A stretch of DNA of 64,000 nt from Streptomyces sp. NRRL F-5123 (GTDB taxonomy: Bacteria > Actinomycetota > Actinomycetes > Streptomycetales > Streptomycetaceae), in the NCBI RefSeq assembly GCF_000721495.1, contig NZ_JOHY01000019.1, positions 42,866-106,865 on the forward strand, given 5' to 3'. Shown in pieces: positions 33,533 through 42,432 of the stretch. The notes beneath the pieces were generated by a model. The model saw nothing but the letters and a program-made list of their open reading frames with translations. It ran no database searches and was not told the origin of the DNA. The position numbers and the translations under genes are program-made. The first letter of the stretch is position 1; each line of letters begins with the position of its first letter.

Positions 33533-34630
33533 GTGACCGGTCCGCTCACCCGCCGCCTTCCGCTCCGCCGCGCCACCGCGCGGGCAGGGCGTGCCGCACT
33601 GCTCGGCGTGCTCGCGGCATGCCTCGCCCTCACCGCCACCGGCCCGGCCGCGTCGGCCGCCGACACCGACGCGCTGCCGCTGTCCGGCGCCACCACGTCG
33701 GGCCTGCACAACAGTTACGACCCCGCCTCCTTCAGCTATCTCGCCCAGGCACTCGACACCGGCACCTCGATGATCGAGCTCGACGTCTGGGACGACTTCG
33801 TCACCCAGGAGTGGAAGGTCAGCCATTCCAACCCGCTGGGCAACAGCAACAACTGCGTCAACGCCAGTTCCGCCTCGCAGCTCTATTCAGGCGGCGCCAA
33901 CAAGGACCTGGAGAGCTGCCTCGACGACGTACGGGTGTGGCTGGGCGCCCACCCCGGCCACGGCCCGCTGTTCGTCAAGCTGGAGATGAAGGCCGGTTTC
34001 CAGGCGACCTTCGGCATGAGCCCGGCCAAGCTCGACCAGTCGATCAGCGCCCACCTCGGCAGCCTGGTCTTCAAGCCCGCCGACCTGCTCGCCAAGCCGG
34101 GCGGCGGCCAGTACGCCACCCTCGACGAGGCCGCGACAGCCGGCAACTGGCCCACCCGCGCCCAACTCGCGGGCAAGGTTGTGCTGGAGGTCATCCCCGG
34201 CACGGTCGAGGAGGCCAACCCGACCGACTCGCTGTGGACCGACAGCGAGTACGCCGGCTACCTGCGGGACCTGCACTCCCAGGGCAAGACCTCGCAGGCC
34301 AACGTCTTCCCCTCGGTCCACACCGCCCAGGCAGGCGACCCCCGCACCCGCTACTCCGACACCTCCCTGCGTCCGTGGTTCGTGGCCTTCGACGGTGACG
34401 CGGCCGCCTATCTCAACGGCAGCATCGACACCTCCTGGTACGACACCCACCACTACCTGCTCTTCATGACCGACGCGCAGAACGTGGCGCCCGCACTGGA
34501 CGACGTGAACCCCGCGCCCGCCGACGCGCAGGCCAGGGTCGCCCAGCTGGCCAAGGCCCACGCCACGGTCGCCTCCAACGACTGGCGCGGCCTCACCCAG
34601 GTCCAGTCGACCGTGCTGCCACGCGGCTGA
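33533..34630 (+). CDS. secreted Ca2+-dependent phosphoinositide phospholipase C
   Basis: A 365-residue protein with a signal peptide (RAALLGVLAACLALTATGPAASA, cleavage near residue 42). SGLHNSYD, MIELDVWDDF, HSNPLGNSNNC and LFVKLEMKAG form the PI-PLC X-like catalytic core of the Ca2+-dependent Streptomyces type, and the C-terminal NDWRGLTQVQ is also conserved. It cuts phosphatidylinositol into diacylglycerol and inositol phosphate outside the cell. The GTG start has a perfect AGGAGGAC six bases upstream. Confidence 0.85.
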   Translation: MTGPLTRRLPLRRATARAGRAALLGVLAACLALTATGPAASAADTDALPLSGATTSGLHNSYDPASFSYLAQALDTGTSMIELDVWDDFVTQEWKVSHSNPLGNSNNCVNASSASQLYSGGANKDLESCLDDVRVWLGAHPGHGPLFVKLEMKAGFQATFGMSPAKLDQSISAHLGSLVFKPADLLAKPGGGQYATLDEAATAGNWPTRAQLAGKVVLEVIPGTVEEANPTDSLWTDSEYAGYLRDLHSQGKTSQANVFPSVHTAQAGDPRTRYSDTSLRPWFVAFDGDAAAYLNGSIDTSWYDTHHYLLFMTDAQNVAPALDDVNPAPADAQARVAQLAKAHATVASNDWRGLTQVQSTVLPRG

Positions 34631-34636
34631 GCCCGC

Positions 34637-34660
34637 CCGCCGGGCCGCCCCGCCCGGCGG
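34637..34660. terminator. hairpin between convergent genes
   Basis: CCGCCGGGC (34637-34645) pairs perfectly with GCCCGGCGG (34652-34660) across a 6-base loop, placed between the phospholipase stop and the stop of the converging SnoaL-like gene. Confidence 0.6.
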
Positions 34661-35053
34661 TCAGTCGTCCTCCAGCCCGCTGCGGCACCCGGTCGGGCTG
34701 AGGTGCACAGCGGCCAGCCTCCACTGTGCGCCGTCCGCGACGATCATCTGCGTGACGCGGAAATGGCCGTCCGCGTCACGCCCGTCGTAGATGCTCTGCT
34801 GCCCCTGCACCCCCACCGCGACCGCCGCCGGGCCGTACCTGCGCACCGTCACGTCCTCCCAGGTGAAGGAGTCGTGTATGAGCGCGCCCGAGGCGTAGCG
34901 GTCTATCCACTGCTTCTTGTCGAGCACGAAGCCCTGCGGGCCGACCGCCGTGAAGTCGTCGGTGAGCAGCGCTTCCAGCGCCGCGGTGTCCCCGCGCCGC
35001 TCCGCCTCGGCCCAGCGCCGTGCGAAGTCGGTCAGTTCCCGGTCGTCGTCCAT
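34661..35053 (-). CDS. NTF2-like/SnoaL-domain protein (DUF4440)
   Basis: A 130-residue protein. FARRWAEAERRGDTAALEALLTDDFTAVGPQGFVLDKKQWIDR is the start of a nuclear transport factor 2-like cone fold, followed by the usual beta strands ending QWRLAAVHLSP. Such proteins are small-molecule enzymes or stress-linked binding proteins; function unknown. AGGGAGGC precedes the ATG. Confidence 0.8.
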   Translation of the reverse strand: MDDDRELTDFARRWAEAERRGDTAALEALLTDDFTAVGPQGFVLDKKQWIDRYASGALIHDSFTWEDVTVRRYGPAAVAVGVQGQQSIYDGRDADGHFRVTQMIVADGAQWRLAAVHLSPTGCRSGLEDD

Positions 35054-35156
35054 GCCGTTGCCTCCCTTGCACCCGGGGACGTCGGGCGATCCGTCCTGCC
35101 TTCAAGACTCCCGGAACGGCGCGGACGTGACATCGGCCCACGGCATGGTTTCCCGC

Positions 35157-35206
35157 TACTCCCCCGGTCAGCGACGTCACCGGGACGGCGTACTCCCCCA
35201 GGAGTA
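35157..35206. promoter_or_regulatory. TACTCCCCC direct repeats and palindrome upstream of NTF2-like gene
   Basis: TACTCCCCC occurs at 35157-35165 and 35191-35199 (34 bp apart), and the second copy is part of a perfect palindrome TACTCCCCCAGGAGTA (35191-35206). The rest of 35054-35288 has no gene. The site lies about 100-150 bp upstream of the NTF2-like gene and could bind its regulator. Confidence 0.35.
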
Positions 35207-35288
35207 ACCGAGCAGCGGCCGTCAGACCCGGAACTGACACCGCGTCGGGCCCGTGGGCCCGCGACCTGCGGGTCCGCCGGTGGAGGGA

Positions 35289-36218
35289 CTACGCGGACAG
35301 CGAGCCGCGGTCGCCCATCACGATGACCGGATGATCGGCCGGGAGCAGGGTGTGCAGCAGCTCGACCATGTGGGCCGCCGAGATGCTGACGCAGCCGTGC
35401 GTGGGCCCGCCGTGGTCGACGTGCACCCAGATGCCGCCGCCGCGGCTCGCGCCGAGCGGCTGACTGCCGTCGAGCGGGGAGTTGCCGGGCACGCGGTTGT
35501 AGTCGATCGCGATGACGTAGTCGAAGGCCTCGTCGAGCGCCTCCCCGTCGAAGCCGACACCGCCCGCGCGGAAGCGGCTGTCGTGGTGGTAGGGCAACTT
35601 CGTGCCCGGGTCGGGCTCGAACCCGCCCGCGTCGCTGAGGGTGAAGACGCCGATCGGGCTGTGCAGGTCGTTCGAGTGGTGGGTGGCGGTCCAGCCGTGC
35701 AGCGCGTTGTGCGCGGGCCAGGCGGCGCCGGGCAGCCAGCGGCCGTTGGCGGCCCTGGTCCACAGCGTGACGACCGTGTCGGAGGAGTCCTTCGCCGCGC
35801 CCGAGGCGACCAGCACCTGGCGGCTGGCGGCCGGGATCTCGGCGCGGGTCCTCGGGCCGAGGCCGGCGATGGCGGGCAGCGACCCGGGGGGCGACACCGC
35901 CGGCGTCGCGGCGCCGGGCGGCGGCCCTTCGGCCCGCGCGGGCACCCCGGCGTGCGGGGCGGCGGCACCGCGGTCCTTCGCCGTCGTGACGGAGTGCCGG
36001 GTGACGGCCAGGTAGCCCGTCCCCGCGGCGGCGATCAAAGCCACCCCGGCGGCGATCACGGCCCCGGTGCGCCACGCGCGGCGGCGCGGCCTGCGGTGCC
36101 TGTTGCGGCCCTGGTCCCCGTGGTTCCCGCTTCCGCCGCCCGACCCGCCGGAGGCCTGAGGTGCGGGCCCGGGGTCGTGCCGTCGGTCGGCGTACGCGTC
36201 GGAGGGAGTGGCAGTCAT
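35289..36218 (-). CDS. membrane-anchored L,D-transpeptidase (YkuD)
   Basis: A 309-residue protein with a cytoplasmic basic tail, one N-terminal membrane helix (VIAAGVALIAAAGTGYLAV) and a Pro-rich linker. The C-terminal YkuD catalytic domain has HGCVSI with the nucleophile C276 and H274, and a YVIAIDYNRVPGNSPLDG stretch. It makes 3-3 crosslinks or attaches proteins to peptidoglycan outside the membrane. The ATG has GAGGATCG upstream. Confidence 0.85.
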   Translation of the reverse strand: MTATPSDAYADRRHDPGPAPQASGGSGGGSGNHGDQGRNRHRRPRRRAWRTGAVIAAGVALIAAAGTGYLAVTRHSVTTAKDRGAAAPHAGVPARAEGPPPGAATPAVSPPGSLPAIAGLGPRTRAEIPAASRQVLVASGAAKDSSDTVVTLWTRAANGRWLPGAAWPAHNALHGWTATHHSNDLHSPIGVFTLSDAGGFEPDPGTKLPYHHDSRFRAGGVGFDGEALDEAFDYVIAIDYNRVPGNSPLDGSQPLGASRGGGIWVHVDHGGPTHGCVSISAAHMVELLHTLLPADHPVIVMGDRGSLSA

Positions 36219-36329
36219 CGGTACGATCCTCGCAAACACCCGGCTCTCACCCGTCACCCAGCCCCCGTGGGCGCCCGTTTTGCCCTGCGTATCCACATTC
36301 GCACCCATGGCGGGCGAAGAGCGGCAGCA

Positions 36330-37025
36330 TCACGCCTCGTCGAGCAACTGTGCCGTCAGTTCACGCGGACGGCTGAGGGCGAGCAGATGCCCGCCGGGCA
36401 TGACCTCGACGTCGATGCCGAGCCGGTCGCGCACCACTTCCCGCTGGAATTCCAGCGGGAAGAACCGGTCGTCGCGGCCCTGGACGAACCGGGTCGGCAC
36501 GTCCGGCCAGCCGGCCCGCGGCCAGGGCTGGACGAAGAGCGCGGGCGGCGGCCCGGACTGCGGCGCCGCGAGCGCCTCCTCGGTCACCTCGGGCGGCACG
36601 TCGTGGAAGAAGTCGGTCCGCGGGTCGAACTCGGCGTCCGGGTCCCGCCCGGTCGCCGTCGCGTACGCGGCCCTGGCCGCGGGCTGCCCGGTGTTGCCCC
36701 ACCACGCCCCCGCGGTCTCACCCGGCCGGGGAACCATCGCGTTGACCAGGACGATGCGGTCGACCGGGATCTGCCGGTCGACCACCAGCGGGGCCGAGAA
36801 ACCGCCGAGGGACTGCGCGACCAGCACGACCGGGGCCGGGGGCGGCGGCGCCGCGTCGCGCACGGCCGCCGCGATCGCGTCCGCGAAGGCGTCGAGGTCG
36901 GCCGCCTCGTCGTCGGGCAGGTCCACGTCGACCACGGTGTGGCCCCGGTCGCGCAGTTCCCGCGCGACCAGGTGCCAATACCAGGCCTTGCCGTCCGCGC
37001 CGGGAACGAGCACATATGTCGCCAT
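36330..37025 (-). CDS. alpha/beta hydrolase (salicylate esterase-like)
   Basis: A 231-residue hydrolase. The VLVPGADGKAWYWHLVARELRDRGHTVVDVDLP opening and VVLVAQSLGGFSAPLV (nucleophile Ser), the QGRDDRFFPLEFQREV acid segment and the PGGHLLALSRP histidine are like plant-type hydroxynitrile-lyase/esterase-like hydrolases. Starts at the ATG after a run of GC; no strong ribosome site. Substrate unknown. Confidence 0.8.
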   Translation of the reverse strand: MATYVLVPGADGKAWYWHLVARELRDRGHTVVDVDLPDDEAADLDAFADAIAAAVRDAAPPPPAPVVLVAQSLGGFSAPLVVDRQIPVDRIVLVNAMVPRPGETAGAWWGNTGQPAARAAYATATGRDPDAEFDPRTDFFHDVPPEVTEEALAAPQSGPPPALFVQPWPRAGWPDVPTRFVQGRDDRFFPLEFQREVVRDRLGIDVEVMPGGHLLALSRPRELTAQLLDEA

Positions 37026-37063
37026 GGCGACACCGTACCGCCATCGGGGCGGCCGACCGGACG

Positions 37064-37792
37064 TCAGGAGTACGCGCGGTCCAGCCAGTCGGCGACCTCG
37101 GCGGCGGTCTTCGCCGCGTCCGCGCCGGGGGCGAAGGCGTGCACGGCGACGCCGACGGTCGCGCCCCAGTGGTTGCGGCCGAAGAAGCGGTACATCGCGT
37201 CGGCCGTGCGCAGTCCGATGAAATACGGACTGCGGTGGTCGAGGACGGCCGCCGTGCGGCCGACGCCCGGGAGGTCGGCCTCCACCTCGGTGCCCGGCGC
37301 CGCTCCGGGCGGCAGCCCGAGCGCCCGCGCGGCCCTCTCCAGCGCGTCGGGGGCCCCGGCCGCGGCCGGGCCGTCGGCGGCGGCGAAGACGGCGGGGCGG
37401 CCGCGGAAGTGCGCCAGGTACTGGCGCAGGGTGTGCAGGTAGAAGTCGGTGTGGCGGTTGGCCCCGTCGTACTGGCCGCCCCAGTCGTCGACGAAGATGC
37501 CGCTGTGCACGTAGCGCACCCAGGAGCCGCCCTGCCCGCGCGGCTCGATGAGATGGTCGAGCTCGTTGCGGAGCTGGCCGTACTCGCCGCCTGGGGTCTC
37601 GCTGAGGGCGGTGACCCGGTGCGGCGGGTCCCAGGCGGTGACGGTGCCGCCGGCGGAGGCGGCCCCGCCCTCGCGGGGCTCGTACTCCAGCGGGAAGAGC
37701 CACCCCGCGGTGCCGGTGGTGACGGCGGCGAAGACGTCCTCGGGGGGCGCCTCGACCTCGAACTCGCGCACGATCTCGAACGGCACGGACAT
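37064..37792 (-). CDS. SRPBCC/AHSA1-family protein
   Basis: A 242-residue protein with the Bet v1-like fold: an FEIVREFEVEAPPEDVFAAVTTGTAGWLFPLEYEP opening and the GGTVTAWDPPHRVTALSE segment typical of AHSA1-like hydrophobic-ligand binders. It is the third gene of a minus-strand group with an ArsR regulator and a DHFR-like reductase, 25 bases after the latter. Confidence 0.85.
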   Translation of the reverse strand: MSVPFEIVREFEVEAPPEDVFAAVTTGTAGWLFPLEYEPREGGAASAGGTVTAWDPPHRVTALSETPGGEYGQLRNELDHLIEPRGQGGSWVRYVHSGIFVDDWGGQYDGANRHTDFYLHTLRQYLAHFRGRPAVFAAADGPAAAGAPDALERAARALGLPPGAAPGTEVEADLPGVGRTAAVLDHRSPYFIGLRTADAMYRFFGRNHWGATVGVAVHAFAPGADAAKTAAEVADWLDRAYS

Positions 37793-37817
37793 GGTGCTGC
37801 CCTTCTCCTTCGCCGGT

Positions 37818-38363
37818 TCAGCCGCGCACGGGCGCGTACACGACGTGGTGCACTCCCGAGCCGAACGTCTCGGACCGCACGACCGTCAGCGGCGTGGTGG
37901 GCAGGCCGTCCTGGAAGAGCCGCTTGCCGTGCCCGACCACGACGGGGTCGATGAGCAGGTCGATCTCGTCCACCAGCCCGGCGGCGAGCAGCCACTGCAC
38001 CAGAGTCGCACTCCCCGTGCAGGTGATGGCCTTGCCGTCCTGTTCCTTCAGACGGGTGACGGCCTCGTACGGGTCACCCCCGATAATGGTGGAGTTGTTC
38101 CACTCGGCCTTGTCGAGGCTGCGCGAGACGACGTATTTGGCCACGCCGTTCATGTGGTCGGCGCCGGGCTCCCCCTCCATCGCCGGCCAGGCGGCGGCGA
38201 AGCCCTCGTACGTGACACGGCCGAGCAGCAACGCGTCGGTGGCGTCCATGGACGCGCTGACGGCGCGGGCCATGTCGTCGTCGAAGTAGGGCCCGTGCCA
38301 TTCGTTCGGCGCCTCCATGACGCCGTCCGCGGTCAGGAACTCACTGACGATCAGCTTTCTCAT
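37818..38363 (-). CDS. dihydrofolate reductase-family (RibD C-terminal) protein
   Basis: A 181-residue protein of the RibD-C/DHFR-like family: MRKLIVSEFLTADGVMEAPNEW, LLGRVTYEGFAAAWPAMEGE, KYVVSRSLDKAEWNNSTII and LLIDPVVVGHGKRLF. The start codon overlaps the stop of the ArsR gene by four bases (ATGA). In such operons the reductase partners an ArsR/SRPBCC pair; the substrate is unknown. Confidence 0.9.
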   Translation of the reverse strand: MRKLIVSEFLTADGVMEAPNEWHGPYFDDDMARAVSASMDATDALLLGRVTYEGFAAAWPAMEGEPGADHMNGVAKYVVSRSLDKAEWNNSTIIGGDPYEAVTRLKEQDGKAITCTGSATLVQWLLAAGLVDEIDLLIDPVVVGHGKRLFQDGLPTTPLTVVRSETFGSGVHHVVYAPVRG

Positions 38364-38986
38364 GGTGCGTGCTCCTCGGTGCCGTCGATCTGTGCCAGGG
38401 TGCCGGGCTTGAGCGTGGGGTGCAGGGCGACGACGACACGGTGCCGGCGCCCGCCCTCGGCATCCTCGTCGTGGTATTTCGCCATCAGCGCGCCGACCCC
38501 GCGGGTCAGCTCCTCGGCGAAGGCGGCGCGGTGGGCCGCGGAGGCGAAGCGCACCTCGCCGTCCAGCGCGTACGTGGCGACCGGCTGCCGGGCGCGGTCG
38601 GCGCCGGTGACCAGCGCCCCGACGTCCCGGACCAGGCGCGCGGCGAGCGCCAGCAGCCAGCGTGCGGACAGCTGGTCGCGGAAGCGGCCCGGGTCGGGCT
38701 GCACGGCGGCCAGCGCGGCCGGGGAGATGACGTACGAGGCAGCGGTGGCGCGCATCAGCCGCTCGGTGACGTTGCCCTTGCGGCGCTCACCCGCCAGCTC
38801 GACCAGTCCGTGCTTCTCCAGGGTCTTGAGGTGGTAGTTCACCTTCTGCCGCGGCAGCCCCACCCGTGTGGCCAGCATCGTCGCCGAGGCGGGCCCGGCG
38901 GCCAGCTCGGAGAGCAGCCGCGCCCTCGTCGGGTCGAGGGAGACGGCTGCCGCCTCCGCGTCCTCGATCACGCTCACGTCCAGCAT
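38360..38986 (-). CDS. ArsR-type winged-helix regulator
   Basis: A 208-residue protein. DPTRARLLSELAAGPASATMLATRVGLPRQKVNYHLKTLEKHGLVELAGERRKGNVTERLMRA is a winged-helix DNA-binding domain; the C-terminal half is a helical region. It heads an operon with the DHFR-like and SRPBCC genes. The upstream sequence has a poly-A/T stretch (GGACAAAAAAAG on the minus strand) that is unusually AT-rich for this window and may be part of its promoter. Confidence 0.85.
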   Translation of the reverse strand: MLDVSVIEDAEAAAVSLDPTRARLLSELAAGPASATMLATRVGLPRQKVNYHLKTLEKHGLVELAGERRKGNVTERLMRATAASYVISPAALAAVQPDPGRFRDQLSARWLLALAARLVRDVGALVTGADRARQPVATYALDGEVRFASAAHRAAFAEELTRGVGALMAKYHDEDAEGGRRHRVVVALHPTLKPGTLAQIDGTEEHAP

Positions 38987-39070
38987 GGCTCCACCCTTGC
39001 ACCGAAAACTTTTTTTGTCCAGGGGAATGCAATTGTCGGCGCAAGGACCCGGAGGCAACGCCCGGCCGGG

Positions 39071-39817
39071 TCACCCGGCCCGGTGCCCGCGGCGCTCCGC
39101 GTGCTCGCGCAGCGCCCGGTCGACGACGGCCGCGAGCTCGGCGTGGTGGGCGCCGCGCCAGTAGACCCGGCCGCAGGCGGTGCACTCGGCGAAGACGTCG
39201 TAGGTTTTTCGGGTGCCGTCCGCGAGGCGGTCGCGTACGGAGTCCTTGTCGGCGTCGCGCAGCTCGCCGTTGCAGGCGACGCAGCGCGTCCAGGGGGCGA
39301 GGACCGGATCGAAGCGGTCCAGCACGTCCTGCAGTTGCTCCTCGGGGCGGTCGCTGTAGACGTAGCCGCCCGCCCACAGCTCACGGCGGCGCAGCAGGCC
39401 GCGGTCGCGGGAGAGCAGCACGCGGCGCTCGTGGGCCGAGAGCGCGGCGAGGGCCGGGTCGCCGATGTCCTCGCTCTCGTAGGCCGCGTCCACGCCCAGC
39501 AGCCGCAGCCGACGGGCGAGCGTGCCCAGATGGACGTCGAGCAGGAAGCGCAGCGGCGCGCCGGGCACCTGCTGCGGGCGGACGACCGCGCGCACGTCGA
39601 TCACCTCGCCCGCGGCGGGCACATGGCGGGCGGGCGCGTCGTGCCCGTCGACGGCGAGACCGCCCACCTCGGTCAGCGGGATGCCGAGCGACTCGACGAC
39701 GTGCCCGAGCGAGGACGTGCCGTCCGTGGTCAGGGACAGGACCGCGGTACGGCGGTCGGACGGCAGGAAGAGGCGGAGGCCTTCGGGGATTCTGACGGTC
39801 ACTTGTGGTCGGTTCAC
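39071..39817 (-). CDS. Mut7-C ubiquitin-like plus Mut7-C PIN-like RNase protein
   Basis: A 248-residue protein. Residues 1-90 are a ubiquitin-like Mut7-C-N domain (VTVRIPEGLRLFLP..GEVIDVRAVVRP); then RFLLDVHLGTLARRLRLLGVDAAYESEDIGDPALAALSAHERRVLLSRDRGLLRR is the Mut7-C PIN-like domain; and the C-terminus has a zinc ribbon (CVACNGEL and CTACGRVYW). The family is a predicted RNase or RNA-binding protein. No partner gene is obvious. Confidence 0.85.
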   Translation of the reverse strand: MNRPQVTVRIPEGLRLFLPSDRRTAVLSLTTDGTSSLGHVVESLGIPLTEVGGLAVDGHDAPARHVPAAGEVIDVRAVVRPQQVPGAPLRFLLDVHLGTLARRLRLLGVDAAYESEDIGDPALAALSAHERRVLLSRDRGLLRRRELWAGGYVYSDRPEEQLQDVLDRFDPVLAPWTRCVACNGELRDADKDSVRDRLADGTRKTYDVFAECTACGRVYWRGAHHAELAAVVDRALREHAERRGHRAG

Positions 39818-39919
39818 GGCGCCAGGATGCCACCGGCGCGGCGGACCGCCCCGGGCTTTTCCGGCCGCCCCGCACCGCCGCCCCGCACCGCCGGGCCTCG
39901 GCCCGTACGGGCTCCGCCG

Positions 39920-40348
39920 TCAGCGGTCGGCGATGTCGCCGAGCAGCGGTTTGATGTCGACGACCGGGGTGCCGTCCAGCGCTTCGAGGCCGGTCACCCG
40001 CAGCCGCGGCCCGTCCGGGGCCGGCTCGATCGCGGTGACCAGGACGCGGTGCAGCCCGACGGGGTTGGGACGGTCCGGGGAGCGGGTGGTGAAGACGCCC
40101 TGCGGCGCGCGGGCCGGGTCGCCGCGCGGGTGCACCACGAGCCGGCCGCGGTCGGCGCGGTCCAGCCAGGTCAGCACGAGGACCTCGGTGCCGGGCAGCA
40201 GGCCGCGCAGCCCCTCCGCCACGTCCGGCCGCAGCACCAGCCACGCGTCCGGCGCGCCCTCGTCGCCCTGCCGCGGCGCGTCCTCCCGTGCGACCAGCGG
40301 GGATTCGACCCGGCCGATCGGTTCGACGGCGTACGTCGCATCGCTCAT
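39920..40348 (-). CDS. TrmO-family tRNA t6A methyltransferase-like protein
   Basis: A 142-residue protein of the TrmO/YaeB (TsaA-domain) family: AVEPIGRVESPLV, VLTWLDRADRGRLVVHPRGDP and the conserved TTRSPDRPNPVGLHRV. In Escherichia coli the family member adds the N6-methyl to t6A37 in tRNA-Thr using SAM. The start ATG is taken at MSDATYAVEPIG. The annotation is of the family; activity in this organism is untested. Confidence 0.85.
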   Translation of the reverse strand: MSDATYAVEPIGRVESPLVAREDAPRQGDEGAPDAWLVLRPDVAEGLRGLLPGTEVLVLTWLDRADRGRLVVHPRGDPARAPQGVFTTRSPDRPNPVGLHRVLVTAIEPAPDGPRLRVTGLEALDGTPVVDIKPLLGDIADR

Positions 40349-40529
40349 GCGGTCCAGCCTATGCCGGGCGCGCTCCGCCGTGTGACGCGACGCCATCTGC
40401 CCCTGCAGCCGGTCGGCGTCGGCCACGGCCGCGGCCGCGGCGAACGCTCGGGGGCCTCCTGCGGGGGGTCGTGCCCGACCCGGCGAGAACGGTAGGCGGC
40501 ACGGGCGGCGGCCGCCGGACGCGGGAGCG

Positions 40530-41360
40530 TCAGGTGGTGTACGTGACGGTGACCGGGGCGTGGTCGGACCAGCGTTCGGCGTAGGTCGCCGCGCGCTCCA
40601 CGACGGCGGTGGCGGCCGCCGCGGCGAGCTTCGGAGTGGCCAGGTGGTAGTCGATGCGCCAGCCGGTGTCGCGGTCGAAGGCCTGGCCGCGGTAGGACCA
40701 CCAGCTGTACGGGCCCTCCACGCCGGGGTGCAGCTGCCGCACGACGTCCGTCCAGCCGCCCTCGGCGCCGAGCAGGTCGGCGACCCAGGCGCGCTCCTCG
40801 GGGAGGAAGCCGGAGTTCTTGCGGTTGCCGCGCCAGTTGCGCAGGTCGGCCTCGGCGGGGGCGATGTTCCAGTCGCCGACGACCAGGGCGTGGCCGCCGG
40901 CCGCGCCGGCGCGGTCACGCAGGGCGTCGAGGTAGCTGCGGAATTCGGCCATGAAGCGGTATTTCGCGTCCTGCCGCTCGGTCTCCGCCTCGCCGGTGGG
41001 CAGGTAGAGGCTGCCGACGGTGAGGCCGGGACCGGAGCCGCCGGCCGTGCCGTCGCCCGGCAGGTCGACCTCCAGGTAGCGGCCGGAGGCGTCGTACTCG
41101 GCCGAGCCGAAGCCGACGCGCACGGCGGTCGGGGCCACCCGGGAGAGGATCGAGACGCCCGCCCGGCCCTTGGTGGCGGCGGGCGCGTGGTAGGCGTGCC
41201 AGCCGTCGGGGTCGCGCAGCTCGGCGGGGAGCTGGTCGGGTTCCGCGCGGACTTCCTGGAGGCAGACGACGTCGGCCGCCGTCCGTTCGAGCCAGGGCAG
41301 GAAGCCCTTGCGCGCGGCGGCCCGCAGTCCGTTCACGTTCACGGTGGTCACGATGGTCAC
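40530..41360 (-). CDS. xthA: exodeoxyribonuclease III (AP endonuclease)
   Basis: A 276-residue EEP-family nuclease. TVNVNGLRAA, CLQEVRAEPDQLP (catalytic Glu), GRAGVSILSR, GDWNIAPAEADLRNW and RIDYHLAT / SDHAPVTVTY (final Asp-His) are the motifs in order. It acts in base-excision repair on abasic sites and as a 3'-5' exonuclease. The start is either GTG 41360 or the GTG nine bases downstream. Confidence 0.9.
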   Translation of the reverse strand: MTIVTTVNVNGLRAAARKGFLPWLERTAADVVCLQEVRAEPDQLPAELRDPDGWHAYHAPAATKGRAGVSILSRVAPTAVRVGFGSAEYDASGRYLEVDLPGDGTAGGSGPGLTVGSLYLPTGEAETERQDAKYRFMAEFRSYLDALRDRAGAAGGHALVVGDWNIAPAEADLRNWRGNRKNSGFLPEERAWVADLLGAEGGWTDVVRQLHPGVEGPYSWWSYRGQAFDRDTGWRIDYHLATPKLAAAAATAVVERAATYAERWSDHAPVTVTYTT

Positions 41361-41445
41361 CGCACGGACGATACCCGGAGCCGTCACCCGCCGGAAAGCG
41401 CGGGTCGTACACCTGTGCGACGAATTGTCGGACCCACCCTTTACG

Positions 41446-41955
41446 ATGGCGGACGTGGAGATCAGGAAGACGCGATACGACGAGCCGGCCGCCGTCCGGC
41501 TCAACGAGCTGGTGCAGCAGGAGTACGCCGAGCGCTACGGCGAGGGTGATCTGACGCCGATGGCGGCCGACCACTTCGACCCGCCGCACGGGCTCTACCT
41601 GCTGGCGTACGACACCGACGGTGTGCCGGTGGCCAGCGGCGGCTGGCGCGCGCAGGACGCCTCGCCGGAGGGGCACGAGGACGGCGACGCGGAGATCAAG
41701 CGGATGTTCGTGGTGAAGGAGGCACGCGGACGGGGGCTGGCCCGGGCGATCCTCGCGGAGCTGGAGACGAGCGCCGCCGCGGCCGGGCGGACGCGGATGG
41801 TGCTGGAGACGGGGTCGCTGCAGCCGGAGGCGATATCCCTCTACACGTCCTGCGGCTATGTGCCCGTGGAGAAGTTCGGCTACTACCGCCACGAGGAGCT
41901 GAGCATCTGCATGGGCAAGCCGCTCGGCGTCACGCGGGCCGCGCCCGGCGCCTGA
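41446..41955 (+). CDS. GNAT-family acetyltransferase
   Basis: A 169-residue N-acetyltransferase. IRKTRYDEPAAVRLNELVQQEYAERYG is the opening helix; EIKRMFVVKEARGRGLARAILAELET is the acetyl-CoA-binding motif A (RGRGLA), and LQPEAISLYTSCGYVPVEKFGYY completes the fold. Divergent from exonuclease III. Substrate unknown. Confidence 0.9.
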   Translation: MADVEIRKTRYDEPAAVRLNELVQQEYAERYGEGDLTPMAADHFDPPHGLYLLAYDTDGVPVASGGWRAQDASPEGHEDGDAEIKRMFVVKEARGRGLARAILAELETSAAAAGRTRMVLETGSLQPEAISLYTSCGYVPVEKFGYYRHEELSICMGKPLGVTRAAPGA

Positions 41956-42018
41956 GGGGGCGACGGAGGCGGCGGAGGTGAGGCCGGGGGCGGCGGCCCG
42001 GCGGGCATCGGCCGGCGG

Positions 42019-42264
42019 TCAGCGGCGGCCCCGTGAGAGGCGCAGGAAGCGCCCGCACAGCCAGCCGATGACGTACGGGATGAGCAGCGCCAGCCACAGC
42101 GGCATGGTGACCTCGGGGATCAGCAGCCGGATCCGCACGTCACGGGTGTTCTCGAAGATGAAGACGAGCGCGAGGACGCCCAGCACCAGCACGACGATCC
42201 TGCCGGGCGTCAGCCGGTCGCGCAGGCCGCCGCGGGACGCCTGGTCGGACTTGTCGGGTGCCAT
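42019..42264 (-). CDS. LapA-domain small membrane protein
   Basis: An 81-residue protein with two membrane helices (IVVLVLGVLALVFIFENT and PLWLALLIPYVIGWLCGRFLRL) and the FIFENTRDVRIRLL turn that defines DUF1049/LapA. Its function in actinobacteria is unknown; location is the membrane. Confidence 0.8.
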   Translation of the reverse strand: MAPDKSDQASRGGLRDRLTPGRIVVLVLGVLALVFIFENTRDVRIRLLIPEVTMPLWLALLIPYVIGWLCGRFLRLSRGRR

Positions 42265-42432
42265 ACGCCCACCTGCCCTCGGCCGGGTCCGCTGCGGTAC
42301 GCCCGCACTCCCTGCACCCCATGCTGCCCGGCGGGCGCGGCCGGCGCCGCCGGTGCGGGCGCGGAGTGCGCCGAACGGGTGAGGGTGTACGAGTTCGGCA
42401 CGCGTGCGGGGGCGGCGGTGCGCCCGCGGCGG

